Shown here: positions 9,752 to 18,547 of the stretch, piece by piece
Layout: every line of letters starts with the position of its first letter
Numbering within the stretch: the stretch's first letter is position 1
From: Azoarcus indigens
GTDB lineage: Bacteria; Pseudomonadota; Gammaproteobacteria; Burkholderiales; Rhodocyclaceae
Assembly (NCBI RefSeq): GCF_004361735.1
Contig: NZ_SNVV01000001.1
Location: forward strand, 310,001-374,000
DNA: 64,000 nt
Reading direction: 5' to 3'
Made by a program: the position numbers and the translations under genes
The notes under the pieces: generated by a model
What the model was told of the DNA's origin: nothing
Seen by the model: the letters and a program-made list of their open reading frames with translations, nothing else
Database searches by the model: none

Positions 9752-10714
9752 TCAGCGCCCGCCGGCGAAGCGCAGCCCGGCGAGCAGGGTGCGCAGCACC
9801 GGCACCGCGATGCCGTGGGCATCGGCGATGGCGATGGGCGCCGCCAGCAGCGCGTCCGTCTCCAGCCGGCGGCCGGCGAGGCGGTCCTGCAGCATGGAGG
9901 TGCGCACCGCGCCCACCAGCTCGGCGCGCGCCACCCGCTGCTGCGGCGTGGTCGGCGAGGGGCAGCCCTCGGCGGCGGCGATGCGGGCGATCTCCGCCAT
10001 GCCGGCGAGCAGCACTTCGCGCGTCTCCCGGGTGCCGGCGAGTTCGCCGACGGTGGCGCCGGTGATGGCGGAGAGCGGGTTCAGCGTGGCGTTGCCCATC
10101 AGCTTTCCCCACACCTCGGCGCGGATGTCGGCGCGCTGTTCGGCGGGGATGCCGGCGGCCTGCCAGCCGGCGACCAGCGCCGCCAGCGCCGGGTCCGCCG
10201 CGGCATCGCCGACCTGGGCGGCCTGGGCGACCTGCCCAGCAGCCGCCGGACGGCCGCACAGGTAGCGGTCGCTGCCGGTGCGGCGCACCCGGATACGGCC
10301 GGGCGCAGTGCGCTCCACCGCGTGGTGCACCACCACCGCCACCGTGCGCGCCAGCGGCGGCGCGCCGCCGTCGGCCTCCTTGTGTGTCCACCACCAGGGC
10401 ACGCCGTTCTGCAGGAACACGAACTGGCTGCGTCCGTCGCCGAGCGCGGCCAGCGCCGGCAGCAGCGGCGGCAGGTCGTGGGATTTCACCGTCACCACCA
10501 CCTGGGCGTAGGGGCCGCGCAGTTCGTCCACCGCCAGGAAGCGCGCCGGCACCTGCCAGGCTTCGTCGCCCTCGGCTGCCACCGCCTGCGGCAGGCCCTC
10601 GCGGCCCCGGCCGGCGATGTGCACCTCGTTGCCGGCCCGCGCCAGCCGGCCGCCGACGAACAGCCCCAGGCTGCCGCCGCCGACGATGGCGATGCGCCGC
10701 GCCTCAGTCGGCAT
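9752..10714 (-). CDS. Ketopantoate reductase-like (PanE/ApbA family) oxidoreductase
   Basis: 320 aa. An N-terminal Rossmann motif (GGGSLG, residues 12-17) and the catalytic lysine Lys204 in EVWGKLMGNATLNPLS are those of 2-dehydropantoate 2-reductases. The ATG at 10714 lies 11 bases inside the end of the upstream aldolase gene, so the two are translationally coupled. In catabolic clusters PanE-like enzymes reduce various 2-oxo or 3-oxo acids with NADPH, and coupling to an aldolase suggests it acts on that enzyme's substrate or product rather than in pantothenate synthesis. The exact reaction is unknown. Confidence 0.8.
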   Translation of the reverse strand: MPTEARRIAIVGGGSLGLFVGGRLARAGNEVHIAGRGREGLPQAVAAEGDEAWQVPARFLAVDELRGPYAQVVVTVKSHDLPPLLPALAALGDGRSQFVFLQNGVPWWWTHKEADGGAPPLARTVAVVVHHAVERTAPGRIRVRRTGSDRYLCGRPAAAGQVAQAAQVGDAAADPALAALVAGWQAAGIPAEQRADIRAEVWGKLMGNATLNPLSAITGATVGELAGTRETREVLLAGMAEIARIAAAEGCPSPTTPQQRVARAELVGAVRTSMLQDRLAGRRLETDALLAAPIAIADAHGIAVPVLRTLLAGLRFAGGR

Positions 10715-11465
10715 AGCCGGGCAGCTCCCTGTCCAGCCGGCGGCGCAGCGCCGCCCACTCGCGCTTGCCCGAGGGGAAGAAGCTGGCCTTGGAACCGTAG
10801 ATGGCCTGCGCCTGTTCATGGCTGCGGGCGATGACCTCGTCCGGTAGCTGGCGCAGCGGCACGCCGGCCGACTGGGCGGCGAGCTGGAAGCGGCAGGCGC
10901 GCTCCAGCCGCCAGATGCGGGCGAAGGCTTCGCCCATGTCTCGGCCCAGCGTCATCGTGCCGTGGTTGCGCAGGATGACGGTGTGCCTGTCGCCGATGTT
11001 GGCCAGCAGGTCGGCGCGCTCGCGCTCGTCCAGCACCACGCCCTGGAAGTCGTGGTAGGCGATCTGGCCATGCACCATCAGCGCCATCTGGGTGAGCGGC
11101 AGCAGGCCTTCTTCCTGCGTCGCCACCGCCACGCCGTCGCGACTGTGCAGGTGGATCACGGCGGCGGCGTCCGGCACCGAGGCATGGATGGCGCCGTGGA
11201 TGACGATGCCGGCGGGATTGACGTCGCCCTCGCCGGCGGTGACGCGGCCGTCCAGGTCCACCTCCAGGATGCTGGAGGCGGTCACCTCCTCGTACAGCAG
11301 GCCCAGCGGGTTGATGAGGTAGCGGTCATGGCGGCCGGGCACCCGGTAGGTGACATGGGTGGCGAGCAGGTCGGTCCAGCCGAACAGATGGATGAGACGG
11401 CAGGCGGCGGCGAGATCCACGCGGGCGGCGTGAATGGCTGCGGCCGGGTCCAGCGGTGCGTTCAT
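10704..11465 (-). CDS. Class II aldolase/adducin-family protein
   Basis: 253 aa from the ATG at 11465; longer open frames upstream are proline/alanine-rich and unconvincing. Metal-binding residues are HLH at 105-107 and His168 in RNHGT. A start of MNAP is shared with the aldolase at 4099, but the two proteins are otherwise divergent in length and in the active-site region. It overlaps the PanE-like gene by 11 bases. It may perform a retro-aldol cleavage or decarboxylation in the pathway encoded by the array. Substrate not deducible. Confidence 0.83.
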   Translation of the reverse strand: MNAPLDPAAAIHAARVDLAAACRLIHLFGWTDLLATHVTYRVPGRHDRYLINPLGLLYEEVTASSILEVDLDGRVTAGEGDVNPAGIVIHGAIHASVPDAAAVIHLHSRDGVAVATQEEGLLPLTQMALMVHGQIAYHDFQGVVLDERERADLLANIGDRHTVILRNHGTMTLGRDMGEAFARIWRLERACRFQLAAQSAGVPLRQLPDEVIARSHEQAQAIYGSKASFFPSGKREWAALRRRLDRELPGYAD

Positions 11466-11806
11466 GGTGTGCTCCCTGCGGGCGTGGCGGCCCGCGGCTG
11501 AGTGGATGAGAGACAGGGAATAGGCGGATGCGGGCGGGCTGCCGAGGGTTGCGGCATGAAGGGCGGGCGATGGCGGGCCGGACGGCGGAGCCGCCCTCCC
11601 CCGCTCACCGGCCATCCGGCTTGCGCAGCGGACGAGGGCCGCAAGGCCGGGGCAGCGCCGGACGGCGCGCTCACCGCGGCGCGGGGCCGGCACGCGCCGC
11701 CCCTGCCGTTGCAGCCGGACGCTGGCAGCGCCAGCAGCACCGCCACGCCCACTCCGTCCCCCTCGTCACCCCGCGCTACCGTCCGCATCGCCCGCGCCTT
11801 CGCGGC
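11466..11806. other. Intra-array gap between Bug receptor and aldolase
   Basis: 341 bases with no supported gene. It contains short GC-rich inverted repeats (for example GGCGG..CCGCC near 11583-11595) but no T-run and no AT-rich promoter. The gap suggests the downstream aldolase/PanE-like pair could be a separate transcript from the Bug-monooxygenase part. Confidence 0.45.
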
Positions 11807-12811
11807 TTACTCGATCTTGGCGCCGGAGTCGGCCACCACCTTGCCCCAGCGCGCGCTGTCTTCCTGGATCAGCCTGGCGAAGGCTTCCGGCGTGGTGCTT
11901 TCCACCTCCAGGCCGGAGGTGGCCAGGCGCGTCTTGGTCTCCGGCTCGGCGGCGATGCGTACCAGCTCCTTGTTCAGCTTCTCCACGATGGCCTTGGGCG
12001 TGGCCGCCGGCACTACGATGCCGAACCAGGACGACACCTCGTAGCCCTTCAGCCCGGCTTCGGCGGCGGTGGGCACCTCCGGCAGCACCGGAGAGCGCTT
12101 GGCACTGGTGATGGCCAGGCCCTTCACCTTGCCGGCCTTCACCTGCGGCGCCAGCACCGTCAGCGTGTCGAAGGCGGTGTTCACATCGTTGCCCAGCAAG
12201 GCGGTGACCGCCGGCGCGCTGCCCTTGTAGGGCACGTGCAGCAGCTGGGTGCCGGTGAGGCTGGCGAACAGCTCGCCGGAGAGGTGGCACAGCGTGCCGT
12301 TGCCGCAGGAGGAATAGGTGATCTTGCCCGGCTCGGCCTTGGCCAGCGCCACCAGCTCCTGCAGGGTGTTGGCCGGCGTCGCCGCGCTGGCGGCCACCAC
12401 GTAGGGCACCGAGGCCACCACCGACACCGGCGCGAAATCCTTTACCGGGTCATAGCGCAGATCCTTGGCCAGGTGCGGCAGCAGCGTGAGCTGGCCGGCC
12501 GGCGCCAGCGACAGGGTGTAGCCATCCGCCGCCGACTTGGCGACGAACTCCGCCGCGATGGCGGTGCCGGCGCCCGGCTTGTTCTCCACCACCACCGGCT
12601 GGCCGAAGCTGCCGGCGAGCTTCTCGGCATAGAAGCGGGCGACGGTATCCGCCGCCCCGCCCGGCGGGAAGGGCACGACCAGCTTCAGCGGCTTGGTCGG
12701 GTAAACGGCTTCAGCCCGCGCCGCGAACGGCGTCAAGGCGACGCTGCCCAGCACGAGGCCGCACAGCGCGGCGTGGTGCAGGCGGAAGGAAGAGAAGAGG
12801 CCTTTCGACAT
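11807..12811 (-). CDS. Bug-family (TctC) periplasmic solute receptor 1
   Basis: 334 aa. A cleavable signal peptide (hydrophobic core ending ...PFAARA near residue 33) precedes the characteristic Bug start YPTKPLKLVVPFPPGGAADTVAR. Bug proteins bind carboxylates in the periplasm and deliver them to TctA/TctB-type permeases. It follows the monooxygenase gene by about 40 bases in the same direction. Together with receptor 2 at 14102 it brackets that gene. The window has only one TctAB pair, so both receptors may feed one permease or one may act only as a sensor. Confidence 0.9.
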   Translation of the reverse strand: MSKGLFSSFRLHHAALCGLVLGSVALTPFAARAEAVYPTKPLKLVVPFPPGGAADTVARFYAEKLAGSFGQPVVVENKPGAGTAIAAEFVAKSAADGYTLSLAPAGQLTLLPHLAKDLRYDPVKDFAPVSVVASVPYVVAASAATPANTLQELVALAKAEPGKITYSSCGNGTLCHLSGELFASLTGTQLLHVPYKGSAPAVTALLGNDVNTAFDTLTVLAPQVKAGKVKGLAITSAKRSPVLPEVPTAAEAGLKGYEVSSWFGIVVPAATPKAIVEKLNKELVRIAAEPETKTRLATSGLEVESTTPEAFARLIQEDSARWGKVVADSGAKIE

Positions 12812-12851
12812 GGATGACTCCGGAAAAACACGAGGTAGGAAAACAAGATCG

Positions 12852-14009
12852 TCAAAACGCGGCGAATGCCTCGGCCGGCAGGGGTTCCGCCAGCCGCGCG
12901 CGCACCCGCGGCAGCAGTTCGCGGCCGTAGGCCACCGCGTCGGCCAGCGGCTCGAAGCCGCGCACCAGGAAATGGCTGACGCCCAGGCGGTGGTAGGCCA
13001 GCAGCGCGTCGGCCACCTGCTCCGGCGTGCCCACCAGGGCGGTGGAGTTGCCGCCTATGCCGGTGCTGGCGGCCGCGCCGGAGGCGGCGCCGGTGAGCGC
13101 GGTGATACCGGTCCACAGGCAGCTGTCCAGCACCTCGCCGCGCTCGGCGTAGGCCAGCAGGCGGCGCGAGCCTTCGTTCTGCGGGCCGGCGCTCTTGGCG
13201 GCGGCCGGCTTGGCAGCCAACTTTGCCGCCGCCAGCCGCCCGCGCACGCCATCCAGGATGCGTTCGGCGCGCGCCCAGGCTTCGTCCTCGGTGGCGCCGA
13301 GGATGGGCCGCAGCGACAGCGAGAAGCGCAGCGCCTCGGCGCGGCCGTGGCGGGCGGCGGTGGCGCGCACCGCGGCGATCTGCTCGGCGATGCCGGCCAG
13401 CGGCTCGCCCCACATCATGAACACGTCGGCATGCTTGCCGGCCACCTCCAGCGCGGCGGCGGAAGAGCCGCCGAAGAAGATGGGGATGTGCGGCTGCTGC
13501 AGCGGCCGCGCCTGGGTCACATGGCCCTTGACGCGGTAGTGGCGGCCGTCGAAGTCGAAGGGCTCACTGCGCGTCCACGCCAGCTTCAGCACCTCCAGGT
13601 ATTCGTCGGTGCGGGCGTAACGCTCGTCATGGCCGAGGAAATCGCCGTCGCGCTGCTGCTCGGCGTCGTTGCCGCCGCTGACGATGTTGATGGCCGCGCG
13701 GCCATCGCTGAAGTGGTCCAGCGAGGCGAACTGGCGCGCCGCCACCGTGGGCGCCACCACGCCCGGCCGGTGCGCCACCAGCAGGCCGAGGCGGCGGGTT
13801 TCGTGGGCGGCGTGGGCGGCGATCTGCAGGCCGTCCGGCGCGGCGCTGTGGTAGGCGATCAGCGCGCGGTCGAAGCCGGCGTGCTCCTGCGCCCGCGCGC
13901 AGGCGCCCAGGTAGGCCTTGTCCACCAGCGGGCCGCTGGCGGGCTGGATCTCGCTCGCTTCCTGGTGGGAGAGGAAGCCGATGAATTCGACGGCATGCGG
14001 CCTGGACAT
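12852..14009 (-). CDS. SsuD-like flavin-dependent monooxygenase
   Basis: 385 aa, luciferase-like family. It shares with the gene at 2670 the blocks AHRPGVVAPT, NIVSGGND and GDFLGHDERYARTDEYLEV, typical of SsuD-like enzymes. An Ala/Lys-rich low-complexity insertion (about residues 235-250) distinguishes it. It lies between two Bug receptor genes with short gaps (40 and 92 bases), so it is probably co-transcribed. Such enzymes use FMNH2 and O2 to break C-S bonds or oxidise a related centre. No dedicated flavin reductase is visible. Substrate unknown. Confidence 0.85.
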   Translation of the reverse strand: MSRPHAVEFIGFLSHQEASEIQPASGPLVDKAYLGACARAQEHAGFDRALIAYHSAAPDGLQIAAHAAHETRRLGLLVAHRPGVVAPTVAARQFASLDHFSDGRAAINIVSGGNDAEQQRDGDFLGHDERYARTDEYLEVLKLAWTRSEPFDFDGRHYRVKGHVTQARPLQQPHIPIFFGGSSAAALEVAGKHADVFMMWGEPLAGIAEQIAAVRATAARHGRAEALRFSLSLRPILGATEDEAWARAERILDGVRGRLAAAKLAAKPAAAKSAGPQNEGSRRLLAYAERGEVLDSCLWTGITALTGAASGAAASTGIGGNSTALVGTPEQVADALLAYHRLGVSHFLVRGFEPLADAVAYGRELLPRVRARLAEPLPAEAFAAF

Positions 14010-14101
14010 GGCGGGTTCCTGGGCTGGCGGGGGAAGGAAAGCGGAAGCGCTGCGGGGCGCCGGCCGCCGGCGTGGAGACGGCAGCCGGCGGGCGATCGCG
14101 C

Positions 14102-15091
14102 TCAGTCGAACTGGGTGCCGGACTCGCGCACGACCTTGCCGTACTTGTCGTAGTCGGTACGCACCTGGGCGGCGAAGGCGGCCGGGGTGCTGGGCCAGGC
14201 GTCCAGGCCCTGCGCCGCCAGCTTCTCCTTCACCGTCGGCGAGGCGGCGGCCTTGGCGATCTCGGCGTTCAGGCGCTCGACGATGGCCGGCGGCGTGGCG
14301 GCGGCCACGTTGAGGCCGAACCAGGAGGTGACTTCGAAACCCGGGTAGCCGGCCTCGGCCACGGTGGGCACGTCCGGCAGCAGCGGCGAGCGCTCGCGGG
14401 AGGCGATGGCCAGGCCCTTCAGCTTGCCGCCCTTGATCTGCGGCGCCAGGATGGTGAGCGTATCCACCGCCAGGTTCACATTGCCGCCGATGACCGCGGT
14501 GACCGCCGGCGCGCTGCCCTTGAAGGGCACGTGCAGGATGTCGGTGCCGCTGGTGAGGCGGAAGTACTCGCCAGCCAGATGGATGATGGTGCCGCTGCCG
14601 GAGGAGGAGTAGCTGAACTTACCCGGCGCCGCTTTGGCCTGCGCCACCAGCCCCTTGAGGTCGGTCACCGGCACGTCGTTGTTGGCGGCGATGACCACGC
14701 CGGTATAGGCCAGCAGCGACACCGGGGCGAAGCTCTTGAAGGGGTCGAACTTGAGGTTCTTGGCGATGTGCGGCAGCACGGTGAGCTGGCCGGTGGGCAC
14801 CAGGTTCAGGGTGTAGCCGTCGGCCGGGCCATTGGCGACGAATTCGGCGGCGATGGCAGTGCCGGCGCCCGGCTTGTTCTCCACCACCACCGGCTGCTTC
14901 AGCGATTCGCTGAGGGCGTCGGCATAGATGCGGCCCACGGTGTCGGCGGCGCCGCCCGGCGGGTAAGGCACGATGAGCTTGAGCGGCTTGCTCGGCCAGT
15001 TGTCGGCGGCGGCGGCGAAGGGCAGCGCGAGGGCGACGGCGGCCAGCAGCGGCGTGGCCAGGCGGCGCAGCGAGGGGAAGGCGGTGTTCAT
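14102..15091 (-). CDS. Bug-family (TctC) periplasmic solute receptor 2
   Basis: 329 aa; the ATG at 15091 gives a standard signal peptide (hydrophobic LLAAVALALPFAAAA) followed by NWPSKPLKLIVPYPPGGAADTVGR. An ATG nine codons upstream is less likely. The protein is clearly paralogous to receptor 1: SGSGTIIHLAGEYFR here and a matching SCGNGTLCHLSGELFA there line the ligand pocket. The pocket differences suggest distinct or graded ligand preference. It lies between the enoyl-CoA hydratase-like and monooxygenase genes on the same strand. Confidence 0.9.
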   Translation of the reverse strand: MNTAFPSLRRLATPLLAAVALALPFAAAADNWPSKPLKLIVPYPPGGAADTVGRIYADALSESLKQPVVVENKPGAGTAIAAEFVANGPADGYTLNLVPTGQLTVLPHIAKNLKFDPFKSFAPVSLLAYTGVVIAANNDVPVTDLKGLVAQAKAAPGKFSYSSSGSGTIIHLAGEYFRLTSGTDILHVPFKGSAPAVTAVIGGNVNLAVDTLTILAPQIKGGKLKGLAIASRERSPLLPDVPTVAEAGYPGFEVTSWFGLNVAAATPPAIVERLNAEIAKAAASPTVKEKLAAQGLDAWPSTPAAFAAQVRTDYDKYGKVVRESGTQFD

Positions 15092-15161
15092 GCGGGACGT
15101 CTCCGGGTGGGGATGCATGGGTTTGTTTCCGGCGCGGATCAGTGGCTCGGTGGATCAGCGG

Positions 15162-15899
15162 CTAGCGGCCGGCGAAGCGCGGCGTGCGCTTCTCGGCGAA
15201 GGCGGCGATGCCCTCGCGGAAGTCTTCGGAGGCGTTGATTTCCTCGATGCCGGCGCGGGCGTGGGCCGCCAGTTCGGTCGGCCCCTTGGGCAGCACCTGG
15301 CCGACGAAGCGCTTCAGCAGCGTGGTGACGAGCGGCGCGTTGGCGGCGATCTGGGCGGCGAGTTCGCGCGCCACCTCCAGCTGCTGGCCCACCGGCACCA
15401 CCCGGTTCACCAGCCCGGCCTCGTAGGCGCGCCGGGCGTCGATGGAGCCGCCCAGCAGCAAGAGCTCCATCGCCAACTTGTGCGGGATGCGCGCCGCCAG
15501 CGAGCTGATGAGCCCGCCGGAGAAGCCGACCTTGGCTTCCGGGTAGGAGAACACCGTGTTGTCGGCGGCAACGGCGAGGTCGGCGAACTGCACCAGCACC
15601 AGCCCGCCGCCCACCACCAGCCCGGCGGTGACGGCGATGATGGGTTTCTCCACCTGCACGCCGACGCCGGGAATGGCCTTCCACAGGTCGTGCGGGATGT
15701 CGCGCAGGTCGGCGCCGGCGGTGAAGGCGCGGTCGCCGGCGGCGGCTAGGATGGCGACGCGGTCGTCGCTGGCGTCGAAGCGCCGCCAGGCGGCGTTCAG
15801 CTCGCGCACCACGTCGTGGGTGATCACGTTGTACTTGTCGGCGCGGTCGATGAGGATTTCGGCGACGCCCTTGTTCGAGGTGTAGCGGACGGTGCTCAT
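15162..15899 (-). CDS. Enoyl-CoA hydratase/isomerase-family protein lacking one catalytic Glu
   Basis: 245 aa, crotonase fold. The CoA-thioester oxyanion region AFTAGADL (59-65) and GLVVGGG (93-99) are present. In classical hydratases a Glu follows the GGG block (the Glu144 position of the rat enzyme); here the residue is Val101. The second Glu (Glu164 equivalent) is kept as Glu121 in YPEAKVGF. With one acid missing, a plain hydration is unlikely; isomerase, decarboxylase, hydrolase or C-S/C-C lyase activity is possible. It follows the CoA-ligase and GrdB-like genes, so it probably acts on the CoA ester formed there. Confidence 0.85.
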   Translation of the reverse strand: MSTVRYTSNKGVAEILIDRADKYNVITHDVVRELNAAWRRFDASDDRVAILAAAGDRAFTAGADLRDIPHDLWKAIPGVGVQVEKPIIAVTAGLVVGGGLVLVQFADLAVAADNTVFSYPEAKVGFSGGLISSLAARIPHKLAMELLLLGGSIDARRAYEAGLVNRVVPVGQQLEVARELAAQIAANAPLVTTLLKRFVGQVLPKGPTELAAHARAGIEEINASEDFREGIAAFAEKRTPRFAGR

Positions 15900-15991
15900 G
15901 CTCTGTTCTCTTGTGTGCGGCCCCGCCGCCTGGGCGGCGGAGCGTTCATCGGGGGCGGATTGAGGCCGCCTGGCGGCCGGTCGGCATCGGC

Positions 15992-16951
15992 TCAGCGCAC
16001 GCTCTCCACGTCGCGGCCCAGGGTGGCCACCCGCAGTTCGCGGGCGGTGACGCGGGCGGCCTCGGCTTCGGCGCGGCGGCGCTCCAGTTCTTCGGCGCTG
16101 AGGCGGGCGGGGTTGGAGTAGTCCAGCTTCCAGCTCGCGTCCGCTGCCCAGCGCAGCGGCGACTGCACGGTGGTGCGCGCCGCCGGGGCGCGCTCCAGCA
16201 CCTTCAGCGCGAGCTCCAGCGTGGCCTCCTGCGAGGCGGCATCGCCCGGCCGGCCGGCGGCGTTGCCCAGCGGAAAGTCGGAAAACAGCAGCCGCGGCAC
16301 GCCGACGTACTCGACGATGTCCCGCGCCGCGCCCAGCACCACGGTGCTGATGCCGGCGGCTTCGAGCTCGCGCGCCACCAGGCTCAGCGTCTGGTGGCAG
16401 ATCGGGCAGTTGGGCACCAGCAGCGCGGCATCCACGCCATCGGCGCGGCAGGCGGCGACGATCTCCGGCGCGTCCACCTCCAGCGTGTGGCGCTGGCTGC
16501 GGTTGGTCGGCGCGCCGAAGAAGCGCGGCGCGAGTTCGCCGATGCGACCGACCGCCGCCGCACGGCGCAGCGCCGGCAGCGGGAACCAGCAGCCGCTGTC
16601 GCCCAGGTCGGCGTGCTTGCGGTCTATGCCGACGTGGGCGATGCGCAGGTCGTGGTCGATGGCGGTGTCGCCGTCATAGACGCGGTAGAACTTGGCGGCG
16701 GCGTTGTAGGGCGCGCCCGGCCCCTGCTCGCCCTTGTCCGGCTGGTAGGGCGCGGCAGTGGTGAGCAGGGCGACGCGGCTCTGCGCCAGCGGCTTCTTCA
16801 GCGGCGCGAAGGGCACGTCCAGGTAGTGCGCCCAGACGTAAGGCGTGTCGTAGCCCAGCGCCAGGTACCAGGCGCGGGTGCGCTGGATGTAGGCCACCGG
16901 CCGGTCGAACTCGGGGGCGAAGCCGAGGCTGTTGTCGTCGGCCGCGCTCAT
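15992..16951 (-). CDS. GrdB/PrdB-family reductase subunit with Cys instead of selenocysteine
   Basis: 319 aa from the ATG at 16951 (AGAGG ribosome site); an in-frame ATG at 17029 also has a possible site (GAAGG) and would add 26 unconserved residues. The body matches the selenoprotein B family of glycine/sarcosine/betaine/D-proline reductases: AIDHDLRIAHVGID (about 97-110), FPLPALRRAAAVGRIGELA, and the redox centre GVDAALLVPNCPICHQT where the family normally has Sec. Here Cys182 and Cys185 form CxxC followed by His186. The family cleaves C-N bonds reductively. In this aerobic-looking organosulfur array its role is unknown; reductive cleavage of a C-S or S-S bond is a hypothesis. Confidence 0.75.
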   Translation of the reverse strand: MSAADDNSLGFAPEFDRPVAYIQRTRAWYLALGYDTPYVWAHYLDVPFAPLKKPLAQSRVALLTTAAPYQPDKGEQGPGAPYNAAAKFYRVYDGDTAIDHDLRIAHVGIDRKHADLGDSGCWFPLPALRRAAAVGRIGELAPRFFGAPTNRSQRHTLEVDAPEIVAACRADGVDAALLVPNCPICHQTLSLVARELEAAGISTVVLGAARDIVEYVGVPRLLFSDFPLGNAAGRPGDAASQEATLELALKVLERAPAARTTVQSPLRWAADASWKLDYSNPARLSAEELERRRAEAEAARVTARELRVATLGRDVESVR

Positions 16952-17030
16952 GCCGACCTCTGCCCCCTCTCCGCCGGCCCCTCGGAGGGAAGCAAGCGGC
17001 CCTGCGCCGTCGGGCGTGCTCGGTCTCATC

Positions 17031-18419
17031 TCAGCCCTTCCCCGCGATCTCGATCAGCTTGGCCTTGGCGCCGGTGCGCGGCAGGCTGCCGAAGGGCAGC
17101 ACCTCGACCTGCGGCCGGAAGGTGAGCAGCTCGCGGATGCGCTGTTCGATGGCGGCGCCGATGGCGGCCCATTCGGATGCCGGCGTGCCCTCGCCCGCCT
17201 CCACCGCCAGCCGCAGCGGCGGTTCGACGCGCGGCGGCGGCGCGTCCAGGCGGATGCGCAGCTCGCCGGAGACCTTGGGGCGGAACTGGGCGACGACGCT
17301 CTGGATGGCGGCCGGATACACCTTCACGCCCTTGATCGCCAGCATGTCGTCCACCCGGCCGACGATTTCCATGCGGGTGCCGAAGTGGCCGCAGCCGGGG
17401 CATTCGCCGACATGGATCCTGAGGATGTCGCCGGTGGCGTTGCGGAAGGACGGCGCCGCCTCGTATTCCAGCGCGGTGTGGATGGCCTCGCCCACCGCGC
17501 CGTCCTTCAGTTCCAGCGGCGCCTTGCTGTCGGGGTCCACCAGGTCGTAGCGGAAGCAGTAGTCCTCGGCGAGGTAGTGCATGCCGTGGGAGTGCTCGCT
17601 GTCGCAGGTGATGGTGCCGTTGTGCCAGGCGCCGGCGGTGGCGTCGAACACCTTGGCGCCGTAATGCTCCTTGACGCGCTGGCGGAACAGCGGCTGGCTG
17701 GCGCCCGGCTCGCCGGAGCAGTAGATGACCTCGATGCCCAGCGCGCCGACCGGCTTGCCGATCTCCTTGGGCGCGCGCTCGATCAGCTGGTTCACCATCG
17801 ACGGCGTGGCGAACAGCACCCGCGGCCGGGTCAGCTCGATGTAGCGCAGGATCTTGGGCACGCCGCCCTCGGCGCCCACCGCCACCGGCCGCGCGCCATA
17901 GGCTTCCAGCGCCTGCACATAGGTGATGCCGGCCAGCCACAGCGACAGGCCAAAGGCGTGGAAGGTGGTGTCGCCCGGGCGGATGCCAGCGACGCGGAAC
18001 ATGCGGCCGAGCACTTCGTAGGTGATGTCCAGGTCCTTGCGGCTGAACACATAGAACGTGGGCGTGCCGGTGGTGCCCGAGGTGGCAGCGAGGTGGATCG
18101 CGTTTTCCGGCGCGGTGGTCAGGTGCAGGCCCAGCGGATGGCCGTAGCGTTCCAGCGAAGCGTCCTGCGACTCGCGGTGGCGGGTCTTGTCCATGAAGGC
18201 CGGCAGGCGGCGGAAGTCGTCAAACGTGCGGATGTCGTCCGGCGACTGGATGCCGGCCTCGATGAAGCGCTGGCGGAAGTAGTCCTCGTTGCGCCACACG
18301 TAGCGGATCTGGCGCTGCAGCTTGTCCCAGCGGCGGGCGTTGAGAATGGCGAGGTATTCGCCGGGGTCGCGGGTGGGAACGTCGAAATCATGGAGTGCGT
18401 GGATGGCGTGCGTGCTCAT
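17031..18419 (-). CDS. Phenylacetate-CoA ligase-like (PaaK family) acyl-CoA synthetase
   Basis: 462 aa, ANL superfamily. The AMP-binding loop TSGTTGTP is at 113-120, and a C-terminal block GRVDDMLAIKGVKVYP is the hinge and A8 motif of PaaK-like ligases. A zinc-ribbon-like CPGCGHFGT segment precedes it, as in several PaaK relatives. It would activate a carboxylate to its CoA thioester using ATP. One base separates its stop from the longest possible start of the GrdB-like gene, so they are probably coupled. It sits directly after the TctAB permease genes, so its substrate is likely the imported acid; whether aromatic or aliphatic is unknown. Confidence 0.88.
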   Translation of the reverse strand: MSTHAIHALHDFDVPTRDPGEYLAILNARRWDKLQRQIRYVWRNEDYFRQRFIEAGIQSPDDIRTFDDFRRLPAFMDKTRHRESQDASLERYGHPLGLHLTTAPENAIHLAATSGTTGTPTFYVFSRKDLDITYEVLGRMFRVAGIRPGDTTFHAFGLSLWLAGITYVQALEAYGARPVAVGAEGGVPKILRYIELTRPRVLFATPSMVNQLIERAPKEIGKPVGALGIEVIYCSGEPGASQPLFRQRVKEHYGAKVFDATAGAWHNGTITCDSEHSHGMHYLAEDYCFRYDLVDPDSKAPLELKDGAVGEAIHTALEYEAAPSFRNATGDILRIHVGECPGCGHFGTRMEIVGRVDDMLAIKGVKVYPAAIQSVVAQFRPKVSGELRIRLDAPPPRVEPPLRLAVEAGEGTPASEWAAIGAAIEQRIRELLTFRPQVEVLPFGSLPRTGAKAKLIEIAGKG

Positions 18420-18547
18420 GGTCGTCCTGCGTTTTTTATCGATGTGGCTGGCATTGCCGCGCCAGCGGCGGGCGCGGCAATGCGGGAGAAGGAGACGGCG
18501 GGAAGGCGGGATCGGAGGTGGCGCGCGGGGCCGGCGGCCCCGCCGTG

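Noticed and set aside
8979-10394. 471-codon minus-strand frame containing the thiol dioxygenase
   Set aside because: The part upstream of ATG 9551 is antisense-like Arg/Gly-rich sequence out of frame with the PanE-like gene; the real dioxygenase starts at 9551.
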